A stretch of DNA of 64,000 nucleotides, taken from contig NZ_SMYO01000011.1 in NCBI RefSeq assembly GCF_004358205.1, positions 124,001 to 188,000 of the forward strand, written 5' to 3'. The DNA comes from Bacillus salipaludis. GTDB taxonomy: Bacteria > Bacillota > Bacilli > Bacillales_B > DSM-18226. The notes beneath the pieces were generated by a model, which saw only the letters and a program-made list of their open reading frames with translations, was not told the origin of the DNA and did not search any database. The translations under genes and the position numbers were made by a program. Shown piece after piece: positions 17,795 through 26,213 of the stretch. How positions within the stretch are numbered: the first letter of the stretch is position 1; each line of letters begins with the position of its first letter.

Positions 17795-18958
17795 TTATTG
17801 CTTTTTCTCTGCCCAAGAGTACATATAATCAAGATCTTCAACGGCAGCTGCGGCTTTAACAACCTTCAATGGATGAAACGTATCAATCATAACAGCTAAT
17901 TCCAATGTTTCTTTTTTGCCAATGCTTGCTTCTGTTTTCCCAGGATGAGGCCCATGCGGGATGCCGCTTGGGTGAAGCGTGATTGAGCCCTCTTGAATCC
18001 CCTTTCGGCTCATAAAATTACCTTCCACATAATAGAGGAGCTCATCACTGTTCACATTGCTATGGTAATATGGCGCCGGTATTGATTGCGGATGATAATC
18101 ATATAATCTTGGCACAAAGGAACATACCACAAAATTACTTCCTTCGAAGGTTTGGTGAACAGGCGGTGGCTGATGGATCCTTCCCGTAATCGGTTCGAAA
18201 TCCTCAATATTAAACGCCCAGGGATAGAGATACCCATCCCATCCAACCACATCGAACGGGTGATGGCCAAGGATATGTGAATGGATATTTCCTCTCGCTT
18301 TCGTTAACACCTCAAACTCGCCCTTTTGATTAAACGTCTGTAACGATTCCGGACCACGGATATCCCGCTCGCAAAACGGACTATGTTCCAAAAGCTGCCC
18401 GTATTCATTGCGATAACGCCTTGGTGTTGTAATTTGGCTGAAGGATTCTACAAACAGCATTTTAGTCGTTTCATTTTCATTTGGAATCACACGATAAATT
18501 GTTCCAATTGGAATCACTAAATAATCCCCCGGCCTGTATGGAATCGTTCCAAACATCGTCTCAAGCCTTCCGGAACCATAGTGAATAAAGAGCATCTCAT
18601 CGCCATCGCCGTTTCGGTAAAAGCTAGGCATTCCTTCCGTCACATTTGCAGTTCCAATCAGCAAATCCTGATTACCTAAAAAGTACTGTCTTCCTATTAG
18701 TGCATTTCCGTGCTTAGATACGTTGCTGGTAAAAAAATGACGGTGCCGTAAACTTGGCTGGTCTTCATATTCCGGCAAAAAACTCATAACTAATTCGGAT
18801 TTCACTACTTCGGTAGGCATGTATTCATGATATAAGATCGACTGAGTTCCCGAAAACCCGCGTGTCCCCATCACCTGCTCACGGTAAAGGCTACCATCTT
18901 CCTTCTTATGGATTGTATGACGTTTATGGGGAATCTTGCCCATCTTACGATAAAACAT
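17795..18958 (-). CDS. hmgA: Homogentisate 1,2-dioxygenase
   Basis: This 387-residue Fe(II) cupin dioxygenase opens homogentisate to maleylacetoacetate. Sequence features: LFIHYGSGRLETMFG near 130, HPFDVVGWDGYLYPW near 235, and the C-terminal metal-binding HPSGIPHGPHPG with Glu three residues on. It is shorter than proteobacterial and human enzymes, as usual in Bacillus. AAAAGGGGTGG precedes the start. It is the third gene of an operon with the flavin reductase and FAH-family genes, 15 bases after the latter. Confidence 0.9.
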   Translation of the reverse strand: MFYRKMGKIPHKRHTIHKKEDGSLYREQVMGTRGFSGTQSILYHEYMPTEVVKSELVMSFLPEYEDQPSLRHRHFFTSNVSKHGNALIGRQYFLGNQDLLIGTANVTEGMPSFYRNGDGDEMLFIHYGSGRLETMFGTIPYRPGDYLVIPIGTIYRVIPNENETTKMLFVESFSQITTPRRYRNEYGQLLEHSPFCERDIRGPESLQTFNQKGEFEVLTKARGNIHSHILGHHPFDVVGWDGYLYPWAFNIEDFEPITGRIHQPPPVHQTFEGSNFVVCSFVPRLYDYHPQSIPAPYYHSNVNSDELLYYVEGNFMSRKGIQEGSITLHPSGIPHGPHPGKTEASIGKKETLELAVMIDTFHPLKVVKAAAAVEDLDYMYSWAEKKQ

Positions 18959-18973
18959 CCGGCCACCCCTTTT

Positions 18974-19897
18974 CTATCCTTCTATAATGGTATTCTTTAA
19001 AACCCCTAATTTTTCAATCTCAAGCTCTACACAATCTCCGGGCTCTAACCAGCGGTGGATCTTAGGGCCAAGCTCAAGAATACACCCTGTCCCAACAGTC
19101 CCAGACCCTATGATTTCCCCGGGATATAGTGTCACTTCTTTGGAGGCCTGTTCAATCATTTCGGCAAAAGAGTAGTAAATGTCTTTCATATTCCCTTCCG
19201 ATAGAAGAACACCATTTACACGCGCCCTCATGGCAAGATTAAAGCCTTTCCCCGCCTTAAATGGTTCTACTTCATCCTTCGTTACAATCCACGGTCCTAT
19301 AGAAGTAGCAAAATCCTTCCCCTTCGCAGGTCCAAGTCCTACCATCATTTCTTTTCGCTGAAGATCTCTTGCACTCCAATCATTTAATATACAATAGCCG
19401 AATATATACTTGTCTGCTTCCGCGGCAGGAATATTTCTGCCCTCTTTACCGATGACACAAGCAACTTCCAGCTCATAATCCAGCCAATCTGATTCTGCCG
19501 GCTTCACAATTTCCTCATCCGGTCCCTTGATGGCTAAATGATTGGAAAAATAAAATACAGGAATCTCATACCATTCCGGAATCATTTCAAGTCCTCTGTT
19601 GTCTCTTGCCGTTTTTACATGCTGCTCAAATGCATAAAAATCTCGGAAACTCTTCGGTACGGGTAATGGAGCTTTTAAGCGAATATCTGATAATCGATGT
19701 ACTGCGGAATCTTCAACTGAAATCGAAATAAGCTCAGCAGCCTTTTTCATGTATTTTTCATGGGAATTGATAAAGTCTAGTAAGTTAGCAGGTAGGTCAT
19801 CGCCTGTTGCTTCAATCAAATCAACAACATACTCTTCGTTTAACAAGAGGCCTATCCGATACGTTTTATCACTTTTTTCAAAAGTTACAAATTTCAT
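18974..19897 (-). CDS. Fumarylacetoacetate hydrolase family protein
   Basis: This 307-residue protein has the FAH catalytic core. LDYELEVACVIGKEG supplies metal-binding acidic residues near 155, GYCILNDWSARDLQ lies near 180, and GTVGTGCILE near 270. In context it probably splits fumarylacetoacetate to fumarate and acetoacetate, completing tyrosine breakdown. Its start ATG overlaps the TGA of the flavin-reductase gene (ATGA), and GGAGG precedes it. Related FAH-family isomerases or decarboxylases are the alternative if judged by sequence alone. Confidence 0.85.
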   Translation of the reverse strand: MKFVTFEKSDKTYRIGLLLNEEYVVDLIEATGDDLPANLLDFINSHEKYMKKAAELISISVEDSAVHRLSDIRLKAPLPVPKSFRDFYAFEQHVKTARDNRGLEMIPEWYEIPVFYFSNHLAIKGPDEEIVKPAESDWLDYELEVACVIGKEGRNIPAAEADKYIFGYCILNDWSARDLQRKEMMVGLGPAKGKDFATSIGPWIVTKDEVEPFKAGKGFNLAMRARVNGVLLSEGNMKDIYYSFAEMIEQASKEVTLYPGEIIGSGTVGTGCILELGPKIHRWLEPGDCVELEIEKLGVLKNTIIEG

Positions 19898-20529
19898 TTT
19901 CCAGCCTCCGTTTTTCTTACCATATCAAAAGTCCGCACTAACGGATCCGTAAAGGTGTTTCCCGCCATCCTGCCCAGCGGCTTTAGTTTTTCAGAATCTA
20001 TCCTGCCATTGTTATAAAGGTCGTCGGCCACATGTACATGGACCACTTTGCCAATAACAAGGCTTCCGGCCCCTGGCTGATCGCCAAAATCCAATACTTG
20101 GTACAACTCACATTCCAAATGGACAAGCGACTCCCTTATCCGAGGGACCTTGATTTTTTTACTAGGTTCTTTCGTTAAACCGGTCTCATTTATTTCATCA
20201 ACTTCAGGGGAGAATTCAATCGCACAGTCATTCATTTGTGATGCTATTCCCTCACTGACGATATTAATAACAAACTGTCGCGTATTTTCAATGTTAACAA
20301 GTGTATCCTTTTTCGCACCGTCCTTCCCTCTCCGCATCGGAGAGAAACAGACCAGCATTGGACTGGCACAGATAGCAGTAAAAAAACTAAACGGCGCCGC
20401 ATTCGCCGTCCCATCCTCCGCCAAGGTTGATACAAATGCAATCGGCCTTGGCAAAATAGATCCAACTAATAGTTTATAGGCTTCTTTCCATTCAAGTGTC
20501 TCCGGGGTGATTTCCACTGTATCCACCAC
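19894..20529 (-). CDS. Flavin reductase-like FMN-binding split-barrel protein
   Basis: This 211-residue protein has the split-barrel FMN fold: ILPRPIAFVSTLAEDGTANAAPFSFF near 28, LVCFSP near 60, RQFVINIV near 85. Such proteins often supply reduced flavin or act as small oxidoreductases in aromatic catabolism. Initiation is at a GTG (two candidates, 20529 and 20526) after TAAGGAAGA. It is the first gene of the homogentisate operon and overlaps the next by four bases. Its exact pathway role is unclear. Confidence 0.8.
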   Translation of the reverse strand: MVDTVEITPETLEWKEAYKLLVGSILPRPIAFVSTLAEDGTANAAPFSFFTAICASPMLVCFSPMRRGKDGAKKDTLVNIENTRQFVINIVSEGIASQMNDCAIEFSPEVDEINETGLTKEPSKKIKVPRIRESLVHLECELYQVLDFGDQPGAGSLVIGKVVHVHVADDLYNNGRIDSEKLKPLGRMAGNTFTDPLVRTFDMVRKTEAGK

Positions 20530-20553
20530 TCTTCCTTACCAACATTAACTTTG

Positions 20554-20585
20554 AAAAAAGGGAGAAAGTCTTTCCTCCCTTTTTA
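20554..20585. terminator. Terminator after hppD
   Basis: AAAAAGGGAG(G)AAAG pairs with CTTTCCTCCCTTTTT. It separates the hppD transcript from the downstream three-gene operon. Confidence 0.7.
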
Positions 20586-20634
20586 CCGACCATATGGTGA
20601 TTCCTTTAAAAATATTACACTCTTTATCTAGTCA

Positions 20635-21750
20635 TTATAAGTTTCCTCGTCTAGCCTGCTCACGTTCAATCGACTCAAATAAAGCTTTGAAATTTCCTTC
20701 CCCAAAACCTCTTGCACCTTTACGCTGGATAATTTCCACAAACAAAGTGGGGCGGTCTACAATCGGTTTCGTAAAGATTTGCAGTAAATATCCTTCATCA
20801 TCCCGATCGACTAAAATATTCAGCTCACGGAGCTTTTCTATTTCTTCATCAATTTCTCCAATCCGACCTCCTAATGCTTCATAATAGGATCCCGGGGTTT
20901 TTAAAAACTCAACACCATTCTTTTTCAATGTTGTTACAGTCGATACAATATCTTCTGTTAAGATCGCCAGATGCTGTACACCAGGGCCATTATAAAATTC
21001 AAGATATTCTTGAATTTGTGATTTCCGTTTTCCTTCTGCCGGTTCATTTATCGGGAATTTAATCCTGCCGCCATTGTGCATGACCTTTGACATGAGAGCA
21101 GAATATTCCGTTGTAATATCTTTATCCGTAAAATGCTTCATTTCCTTAAAGCCCATGACTTTCGAATAGTATTCCACCCATTCCTCCATCCGTTCCACAT
21201 TGCCGACAACATGGTCGAACCCAATTAATCCGGCATCTTCGATTGGCAAATCATTTGAATAGGGTTCAAAGCCTGGCATGAATACGCCTTGATAATTTTT
21301 CCGTTCTATTAACGTATGGATGGTATCCCCATATGTACCAAGAACGGCCTTTTTTAACACTCCCTTTTCATCCTTCATTTCAAAAGGTGCAATAATGGCT
21401 ATCGCCCCTCTTTCAACTGCTGCATTGTAAGCCTTTTCAACATCATCTACTAGTAACGCCACATCCTTGACACCATCACCGTGTTTCTTTACAAATTGGG
21501 AAATCCTGCTATCTTCAGTATAGGAGCCTGTGATGATCAAACGAATATTTCGCTGCGTAAGGACGTAAGATACGGACTCCCGATTTCCCGTTTCTAAACC
21601 GGAATAAGCCACTGGCTTAAACCCAAATGCCGTACAAAAATAATGACAGGCTTGCTTAGCATTGCCTGTGTAAATTTCAATATAGTCAACATCACATACC
21701 GGAAAGAAGTCATCCGCCAGCTGTTCAGCTCTCACTCTTTGTTCTTTCAT
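20635..21750 (-). CDS. hppD: 4-hydroxyphenylpyruvate dioxygenase
   Basis: Two VOC-type halves, 371 residues. Iron ligands are visible as the His in FDHVVGNV (~175), the His in PGVQHLAILTEDI (~255) and the Glu in LFVEIIQRKG (~335). It converts 4-hydroxyphenylpyruvate to homogentisate, the substrate of the dioxygenase downstream. The start at 21750 is favoured over 21786 because TTTGGAGG sits seven bases before it. It is transcribed separately, with its own terminator, but belongs to the same tyrosine-degradation cluster. Confidence 0.92.
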   Translation of the reverse strand: MKEQRVRAEQLADDFFPVCDVDYIEIYTGNAKQACHYFCTAFGFKPVAYSGLETGNRESVSYVLTQRNIRLIITGSYTEDSRISQFVKKHGDGVKDVALLVDDVEKAYNAAVERGAIAIIAPFEMKDEKGVLKKAVLGTYGDTIHTLIERKNYQGVFMPGFEPYSNDLPIEDAGLIGFDHVVGNVERMEEWVEYYSKVMGFKEMKHFTDKDITTEYSALMSKVMHNGGRIKFPINEPAEGKRKSQIQEYLEFYNGPGVQHLAILTEDIVSTVTTLKKNGVEFLKTPGSYYEALGGRIGEIDEEIEKLRELNILVDRDDEGYLLQIFTKPIVDRPTLFVEIIQRKGARGFGEGNFKALFESIEREQARRGNL

Positions 21751-21898
21751 ACGAAAACCTCCAAATGGAAAATTTAAACTTTTCATGATTTTATTTTATC
21801 GAAAGGTTTTTCGTCCTCTCAAGAATAGAGTGTAAAGCAATAACGCTTTTAGGCAGTAAAGAAAACAACACACCTATAGTGATAAATCCTTAATAAAT

Positions 21899-21932
21899 CA
21901 AAAAAGGAACAGCCTCATGCCGGCTGTTCCCC
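21899..21932. terminator. Terminator of the TrpX-type ABC operon
   Basis: GGAACAGCC (21906-21914) pairs with GGCTGTTCC (21922-21930). Read leftward it ends in six Ts. Confidence 0.85.
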
Positions 21933-21982
21933 TTCCTACTTAAAAAATATTTTTTTATCGACAAAATCTCGCTTAAATTTCA

Positions 21983-22777
21983 TTATGCCAGAATGGCTCT
22001 ATCACTTGCCATCTGTTCGCCGCGAATGCGTTTAAATTCTAATAATAAGCCCTCGATTGTTAAATTCTTCTTATTTTCCTCATCTACTTCAAGGATGATT
22101 TGGCCCTTATCCATCATGATTAATCGGTTACCAAGGTCGATCGCCTGCTGCATATTATGTGTAACCATTAAGGTAGTGAGCTTGTATCGATCGACAATTT
22201 CCTTTGTTAGATTCGTAATCAGTTCAGCTCTTGACGGGTCGAGAGCCGCTGTATGTTCATCGAGAAGAAGAATCGATGGTTCAGTGAATGTAGCCATCAA
22301 TAAGGATAGCGCCTGACGCTCCCCACCGGATAGTAAACCAACCTTTGCACTTAGGCGGTTTTCCAAACCTAAATGTAATGTTTCAAGCACCTCACGAAAA
22401 TATTCTCGGCGCTTTTTTGTAACTCCACTTTTAAGTGTTCTTGTTTTATTCCGTGAATAGGCCATAGCAAGATTTTCTTCAATGGTCATACTTGGAGCTG
22501 TTCCTGCCATTGGGTCCTGAAAAACCCGGCCAATCATCTTTGAACGTTTATATTCCGTCATGGCTGTAACATTTTTATCGGCAATATGAATATCGCCAAT
22601 ATCCGGAGTAATCACACCAGATATGATATTCATTAAGGTTGATTTACCGGCCCCATTACTTCCGATAATCGTGACAAAGTCGCCCTTTTTTAGATTTAAA
22701 TTGATTTGGTCAATTGCAATTTTTTCATCAGGTGTCCCTTCGTTAAATATCTTATGAATCTGATTTAATTGCAGCAT
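21983..22777 (-). CDS. ABC transporter ATP-binding protein (TrpXYZ/ABC_sub_bind type)
   Basis: The ATPase has Walker A GSNGAGKSTL near residue 40, signature LLSGGERQALSLL near 145, Walker B ILLLDEHTAALDP and the switch His in MVTHNMQQAID. The start at 22777 follows AAAGGGGTG; this lies inside the 3' end of the permease gene, giving a coupled overlap of 26 bases. It completes a three-gene importer with the permease and lipoprotein. Location beside the tyrosine-catabolic cluster suggests an aromatic amino acid as substrate, but that is inference. Confidence 0.85.
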   Translation of the reverse strand: MLQLNQIHKIFNEGTPDEKIAIDQINLNLKKGDFVTIIGSNGAGKSTLMNIISGVITPDIGDIHIADKNVTAMTEYKRSKMIGRVFQDPMAGTAPSMTIEENLAMAYSRNKTRTLKSGVTKKRREYFREVLETLHLGLENRLSAKVGLLSGGERQALSLLMATFTEPSILLLDEHTAALDPSRAELITNLTKEIVDRYKLTTLMVTHNMQQAIDLGNRLIMMDKGQIILEVDEENKKNLTIEGLLLEFKRIRGEQMASDRAILA

Positions 22778-23783
22778 GACTTTCACCCCTTTGATCACTT
22801 GAAGCCTTTATGATGTTCATTCTTTCTGCTTTTTTGCGTGCTTTTCGCTTTTTCTCTTTTGTGCCGTCAATAATTTTGGGAGCGATTAAAGCAATCAAGA
22901 CAATTACGGCTGTAATCAATTTCATATCTCCCGGATCCAAAAACTCAATTCGTAATGCGAGCGTAACCACAATACGATATACGATGGATCCACCAATCAC
23001 AGCAAGGGTTGTTCTGGCAATGGATTTGGTTCCAAACAGTGCTTCACCAATGATAACGGATGCAAGTCCGATGACAATCATCCCAATCCCCATTCCAACA
23101 TCTGCAAAACCGCCCTGCTGTGCAATTAATGCCCCGGAAAAAGCCACTAATGCGTTAGAAAGCCCCAAGCCAAGAACAACAAGAAGGTTCGTATTGGCTG
23201 AAAGACTGCGAATCATTCGCTTATTATTTCCTGTCGCCCTGATCGCAAGACCAATTTCTGTTTGTAAAAACCAATCTGTAAACCCTTTAATAATAAAGGT
23301 AATGATAATCATGGAAATCAGAATTCCCCATGTAGAAGGAAGGCTGTCTCCTAAACCGACAAGTGATAATAAATTGTTGAAAAAGGAATCGATTCCTGTT
23401 TTTTCAAACAGACTGCTTATTTTTGTGAATGATGTGTCGGAATTTAATAATGGTATGTTTGATCTGCCCATGATTCGCAAGTTAATGGAATAAAGAGCAA
23501 TCATCATTAAAATTCCCGAAAGTAAATTATTTATCTTTCCAACAGTATGAATCAATCCGGTCAAACATCCTGCAATAAAACCCGCGAATAAGGCCATGAT
23601 TGTAGCAAAAAACGGATTGGCTCCACCTGCAATCATTACCGCCGAAATCGCTGCCCCTGTAACAAAACTCCCATCCACCGTTAAATCTGGGAAATCCAGA
23701 ATTCGAAAGGAAAGATAGACGCCCAGTGCCATAATCGCATAGATGATACCTGCTTCGAATGATCCAAATATGGCTGTAAACAT
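22752..23783 (-). CDS. ABC transporter permease (BPD_transp_2 family)
   Basis: About eight to nine membrane helices in 343 residues. GVYLSFRILDFPDLTVDGSF near the N-terminus is a family hallmark shared with TrpX-associated permeases, and the C-terminal tail is strongly basic. The start at 23783 leaves normal spacing to AAAGG, whereas the ATG at 23792 abuts it; both are possible. A terminator-like hairpin and a truncated repeat copy lie between it and the upstream lipoprotein gene. Confidence 0.85.
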   Translation of the reverse strand: MFTAIFGSFEAGIIYAIMALGVYLSFRILDFPDLTVDGSFVTGAAISAVMIAGGANPFFATIMALFAGFIAGCLTGLIHTVGKINNLLSGILMMIALYSINLRIMGRSNIPLLNSDTSFTKISSLFEKTGIDSFFNNLLSLVGLGDSLPSTWGILISMIIITFIIKGFTDWFLQTEIGLAIRATGNNKRMIRSLSANTNLLVVLGLGLSNALVAFSGALIAQQGGFADVGMGIGMIVIGLASVIIGEALFGTKSIARTTLAVIGGSIVYRIVVTLALRIEFLDPGDMKLITAVIVLIALIAPKIIDGTKEKKRKARKKAERMNIIKASSDQRGESHAAIKSDS

Positions 23784-23838
23784 TGAGTTCATCCTTTCTT
23801 TGTCTAAGTCCTAAAGGAATAGGTATAAAACCTATATG

Positions 23839-23877
23839 TAAAAAATTTTGGGAGAAGACCTAATAAGGCCTCCTCCA
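23839..23877 (-). terminator. Internal hairpin between lipoprotein and permease genes
   Basis: Read leftward, GGAGGAGGCCT pairs with AGGTCTTCTCC and is followed by CAAAATTTTTT. Such an intraoperon attenuator would favour excess binding protein over permease. Confidence 0.6.
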
Positions 23878-23893
23878 AACGTACTATTTTAAA

Positions 23894-23968
23894 GGCTCTA
23901 TTAAACTAGTCGTTGATTTCCGCTCTAATCAACGATGTTCAAAATCAACTTGTTCCTTTAACACAGCC
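23894..23968 (+). repeat. Internally deleted copy of the dispersed GC-rich repeat
   Basis: It keeps both ends of the copy at 27714-27960 (GGCTCT..TTAAACT..CGTTGATTTC and TTCAAAATCAAC..CCTTTAACACAGCC) but has lost the ~170-base core. The two ends are imperfect inverted repeats, a MITE-like arrangement. Confidence 0.7.
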
Positions 23969-23984
23969 AATTTAAGGGTAAAAA

Positions 23985-24983
23985 TTATTTTCCTTCGTAA
24001 AATTCTCCTAGCTTACTCCATTCATCTTTTACAGTTAAGCCCTGAGCTTCTGCTGCTTTTTTATTGATTACAAGTTTCAAAGATTTAGGTAGTTCAACTG
24101 GAATTTCTGAAGGCTTTTTCTTACCTGTTAAAATGTCAGCAGCCATTTCACCTGATTGATAGCCAATGTCATAGTAGTTAAATCCGCTTGCCGCAACAGC
24201 TCCGCGCTTCATTGAATCAAGTTCACCAACGAACAACGGAATTTTCTTGCTGTTTGCAACTGAAATAACCGACTCAAGTGCGGATACAACAGTATTATCT
24301 GTTGGAACATAGATTGCATCGACACGTCCTACCAATGATTCAGCAGCCTGTTTAACTTCTGCAGAGGTAGAAACAGAAACTTCCACTAACTTAGCTCCTT
24401 TTGCCTCAACCAATTCTTTTACTGCTTTTACCTGGACTTCTGAGTTTTGCTCACCAGAATTATAGATAACACCGATCTTCTTTGCTTTCACTTCATCTGT
24501 AATAAAGCTGATAGTTTTTTTCGTTGCATCCGGGTGGTTATCCGTCGTACCGGTAATGTTTGGTCCTGGTTGATCGAAGGATTTTACCAATTTAGCCCCG
24601 ACTGGATCGGTAACAGATGTAAAAACAATCGGAATATCCTTTGTTGCATTTAATGCTGCAGTTGCACTTGGAGTTGCATTAGCAAAAATCAAATCTACCT
24701 TGTTGCCGACAAAATTCTGAGCAATTGTCTGGGTATTATTCATATCCGCCTGCGCATTTTGGTCATCGTACTTAACCTTTAGACCTCTATCAGCAAGCGC
24801 CTTTTTAAAACCTTCAGTTGCTGCATCTAATGATGGGTGTACGGCAAATTGGGTAATACCAATTGTATATTCCTTTTGACCCTCTTCTTTTTTCCCGCTT
24901 CCAGCTGTATCCTTGCTGCCGCAGCCTGCAAGCATCAGCATTCCCGCTAACACAAAGGATAGCGATCGAACTGACTTCTTCAT
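23985..24983 (-). CDS. ABC transporter substrate-binding lipoprotein (ABC_sub_bind/TrpX-like)
   Basis: A lipobox (GMLMLAGCGS) makes this 332-residue protein an extracytoplasmic lipoprotein. The mature part has the periplasmic-binding fold with GITQFAVHPSLDAATEGF near 45, PIVFTSVTDPVGAKLV near 125 and VDAIYVPTDNTVVSAL near 225, as in TrpX-like proteins. AAGGGGGATTTTT precedes the ATG. It is the first gene of the ABC operon. Ligand, possibly tryptophan or tyrosine, is a family-based guess. Confidence 0.85.
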   Translation of the reverse strand: MKKSVRSLSFVLAGMLMLAGCGSKDTAGSGKKEEGQKEYTIGITQFAVHPSLDAATEGFKKALADRGLKVKYDDQNAQADMNNTQTIAQNFVGNKVDLIFANATPSATAALNATKDIPIVFTSVTDPVGAKLVKSFDQPGPNITGTTDNHPDATKKTISFITDEVKAKKIGVIYNSGEQNSEVQVKAVKELVEAKGAKLVEVSVSTSAEVKQAAESLVGRVDAIYVPTDNTVVSALESVISVANSKKIPLFVGELDSMKRGAVAASGFNYYDIGYQSGEMAADILTGKKKPSEIPVELPKSLKLVINKKAAEAQGLTVKDEWSKLGEFYEGK

Positions 24984-25183
24984 AAGTAAAAATCCCCCTT
25001 AAATTTCTCTAAAACCAATATTCAAAAAATTCTTATATTAAAAATTATTCTAGTATTTCTTTGAGTTAAAATCAATAGAAAATTGAAAAATATTTTTCTG
25101 CTTTAAAGCGGCAATTTCCACCAAAATTACTTTGAACTGAAAAATATTTTAGAAAACCGTCATTATTCTCTTTTTTAAAAACA

Positions 25184-25213
25184 AAAAACCTTCTTTTAAT
25201 AAAGAAGGTTTTT
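25184..25213. terminator. Terminator of the 42-residue gene at 25256
   Basis: AAAAACCTTCTTT (25184-25196) pairs with AAAGAAGGTTTTT (25201-25213), symmetric for both directions. Confidence 0.8.
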
Positions 25214-25255
25214 GCAGAAATGTATATTAATGGATAAATTTCAAAACAAAAGATT

Positions 25256-25384
25256 CTACCATTCTCTTGTTTTTTCTAGTAATTGATCAATTTCTATTGG
25301 CTTTATCTTATAACTGTTCTTTTCAGATGTTAGATCTGATGTAGATTCTAGTAATTTGTCAATATCTATCAAAATGATTCCCAT
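25256..25384 (-). CDS. Small acidic protein with a duplicated motif, 42 residues
   Basis: ATG at 25384 follows CTTGGAGGTTAGATA, and a terminator lies just beyond the stop, so this is a complete single-gene unit. The product has no membrane segment. Its two halves resemble each other: IDIDKLLEST and IEIDQLLEKT, about 24 residues apart. No family recognised. Confidence 0.6.
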   Translation of the reverse strand: MGIILIDIDKLLESTSDLTSEKNSYKIKPIEIDQLLEKTREW

Positions 25385-25573
25385 TATCTAACCTCCAAGT
25401 TTTGATTTAATTAGGAAATTTTTTATCTTGCTAAACGGTTCGAAACTTCTTGGATTGCTATGGGGGTGTTTTTTCTAAAATAATTGTTTTTCTTTTTCCC
25501 GGCATCTAAATAGTACTAAAGGATTAGCCCTTATAATAATGCACTAGTAAGGTATGATTTATTTCACTTTTAT

Positions 25574-25601
25574 TTCACAATTTGCACATTAAAATGATAA
25601 T
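25574..25601 (+). promoter_or_regulatory. Candidate promoter of the CuA oxidase operon
   Basis: TTCACA (25574-25579) and GATAAT (25596-25601) are 16 bases apart, about 65 bases before the subunit II start. No perfect FNR or Rex palindrome was found here. Confidence 0.45.
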
Positions 25602-25664
25602 GGGAATTCAAGTAAGTAGTTGGGGGACTCCTTGCTTGATGAAAAAATAATGGGAGGGGTTATT

Positions 25665-26213
25665 ATGTATCAATCGATTGCATGGTACGCTACACTCTTT
25701 TTCGTTTTCCTCATTGCACTGGCATTTTCCTTCGTGTACGGGGAATCGAGAAAACTCAAAGATTATGGGCCAATCCAAGAGAAAGGCTACAAAATTCGCA
25801 AATTTTATTTTCTAGGTTTAATCACCATTTTAGGATTTGCATCTGCCCTATCGCTAAGCAGACTGCCTTATCATGCTCAACATGCGCAGGCAAAAGAAAT
25901 GGGGAAAGTAGTTAATGTTACGGGAATGCAGTTTTCATGGGAATTAAGTGACGATCATTTTACGGTTGGGGAGCCGGTAATGTTTCATGTCACAAGTAAT
26001 GATGTTACACATGGGTTCGGGTTGTATGATGAAAATCTACATCTTATTGGCCAAACACAGGCAATGCCAGGATACACAAATATACTCCAGGTTACCTTTA
26101 AAAAATCTGGAACCTATAAAATCCTTTGCTTGGAATATTGCAGCACAGGTCATCATTTAATGATGAAGGACATCGTTGTGGAGCCTAAAGGAGGAAGCAG
26201 TAATGGCGACTAA
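25665..26213 (+). CDS. Haem-copper oxidase/NO reductase CuA subunit (subunit II)
   Basis: This 182-residue protein has two membrane helices (~3-23 and ~45-65) and an external cupredoxin domain. CuA ligands are visible as the His in VTHGFGLYDE and as CLEYCSTGHHLM (C-x3-C-x3-H-x2-M). The start at 25665 follows GGGAGGGG; the longer frame from 25620 lacks a site. It overlaps subunit I by 11 bases. Gene order (II then I) and small size resemble ba3-type oxidases and the CuA-type NO reductase of Bacillus. Confidence 0.85.
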   Translation: MYQSIAWYATLFFVFLIALAFSFVYGESRKLKDYGPIQEKGYKIRKFYFLGLITILGFASALSLSRLPYHAQHAQAKEMGKVVNVTGMQFSWELSDDHFTVGEPVMFHVTSNDVTHGFGLYDENLHLIGQTQAMPGYTNILQVTFKKSGTYKILCLEYCSTGHHLMMKDIVVEPKGGSSNGD

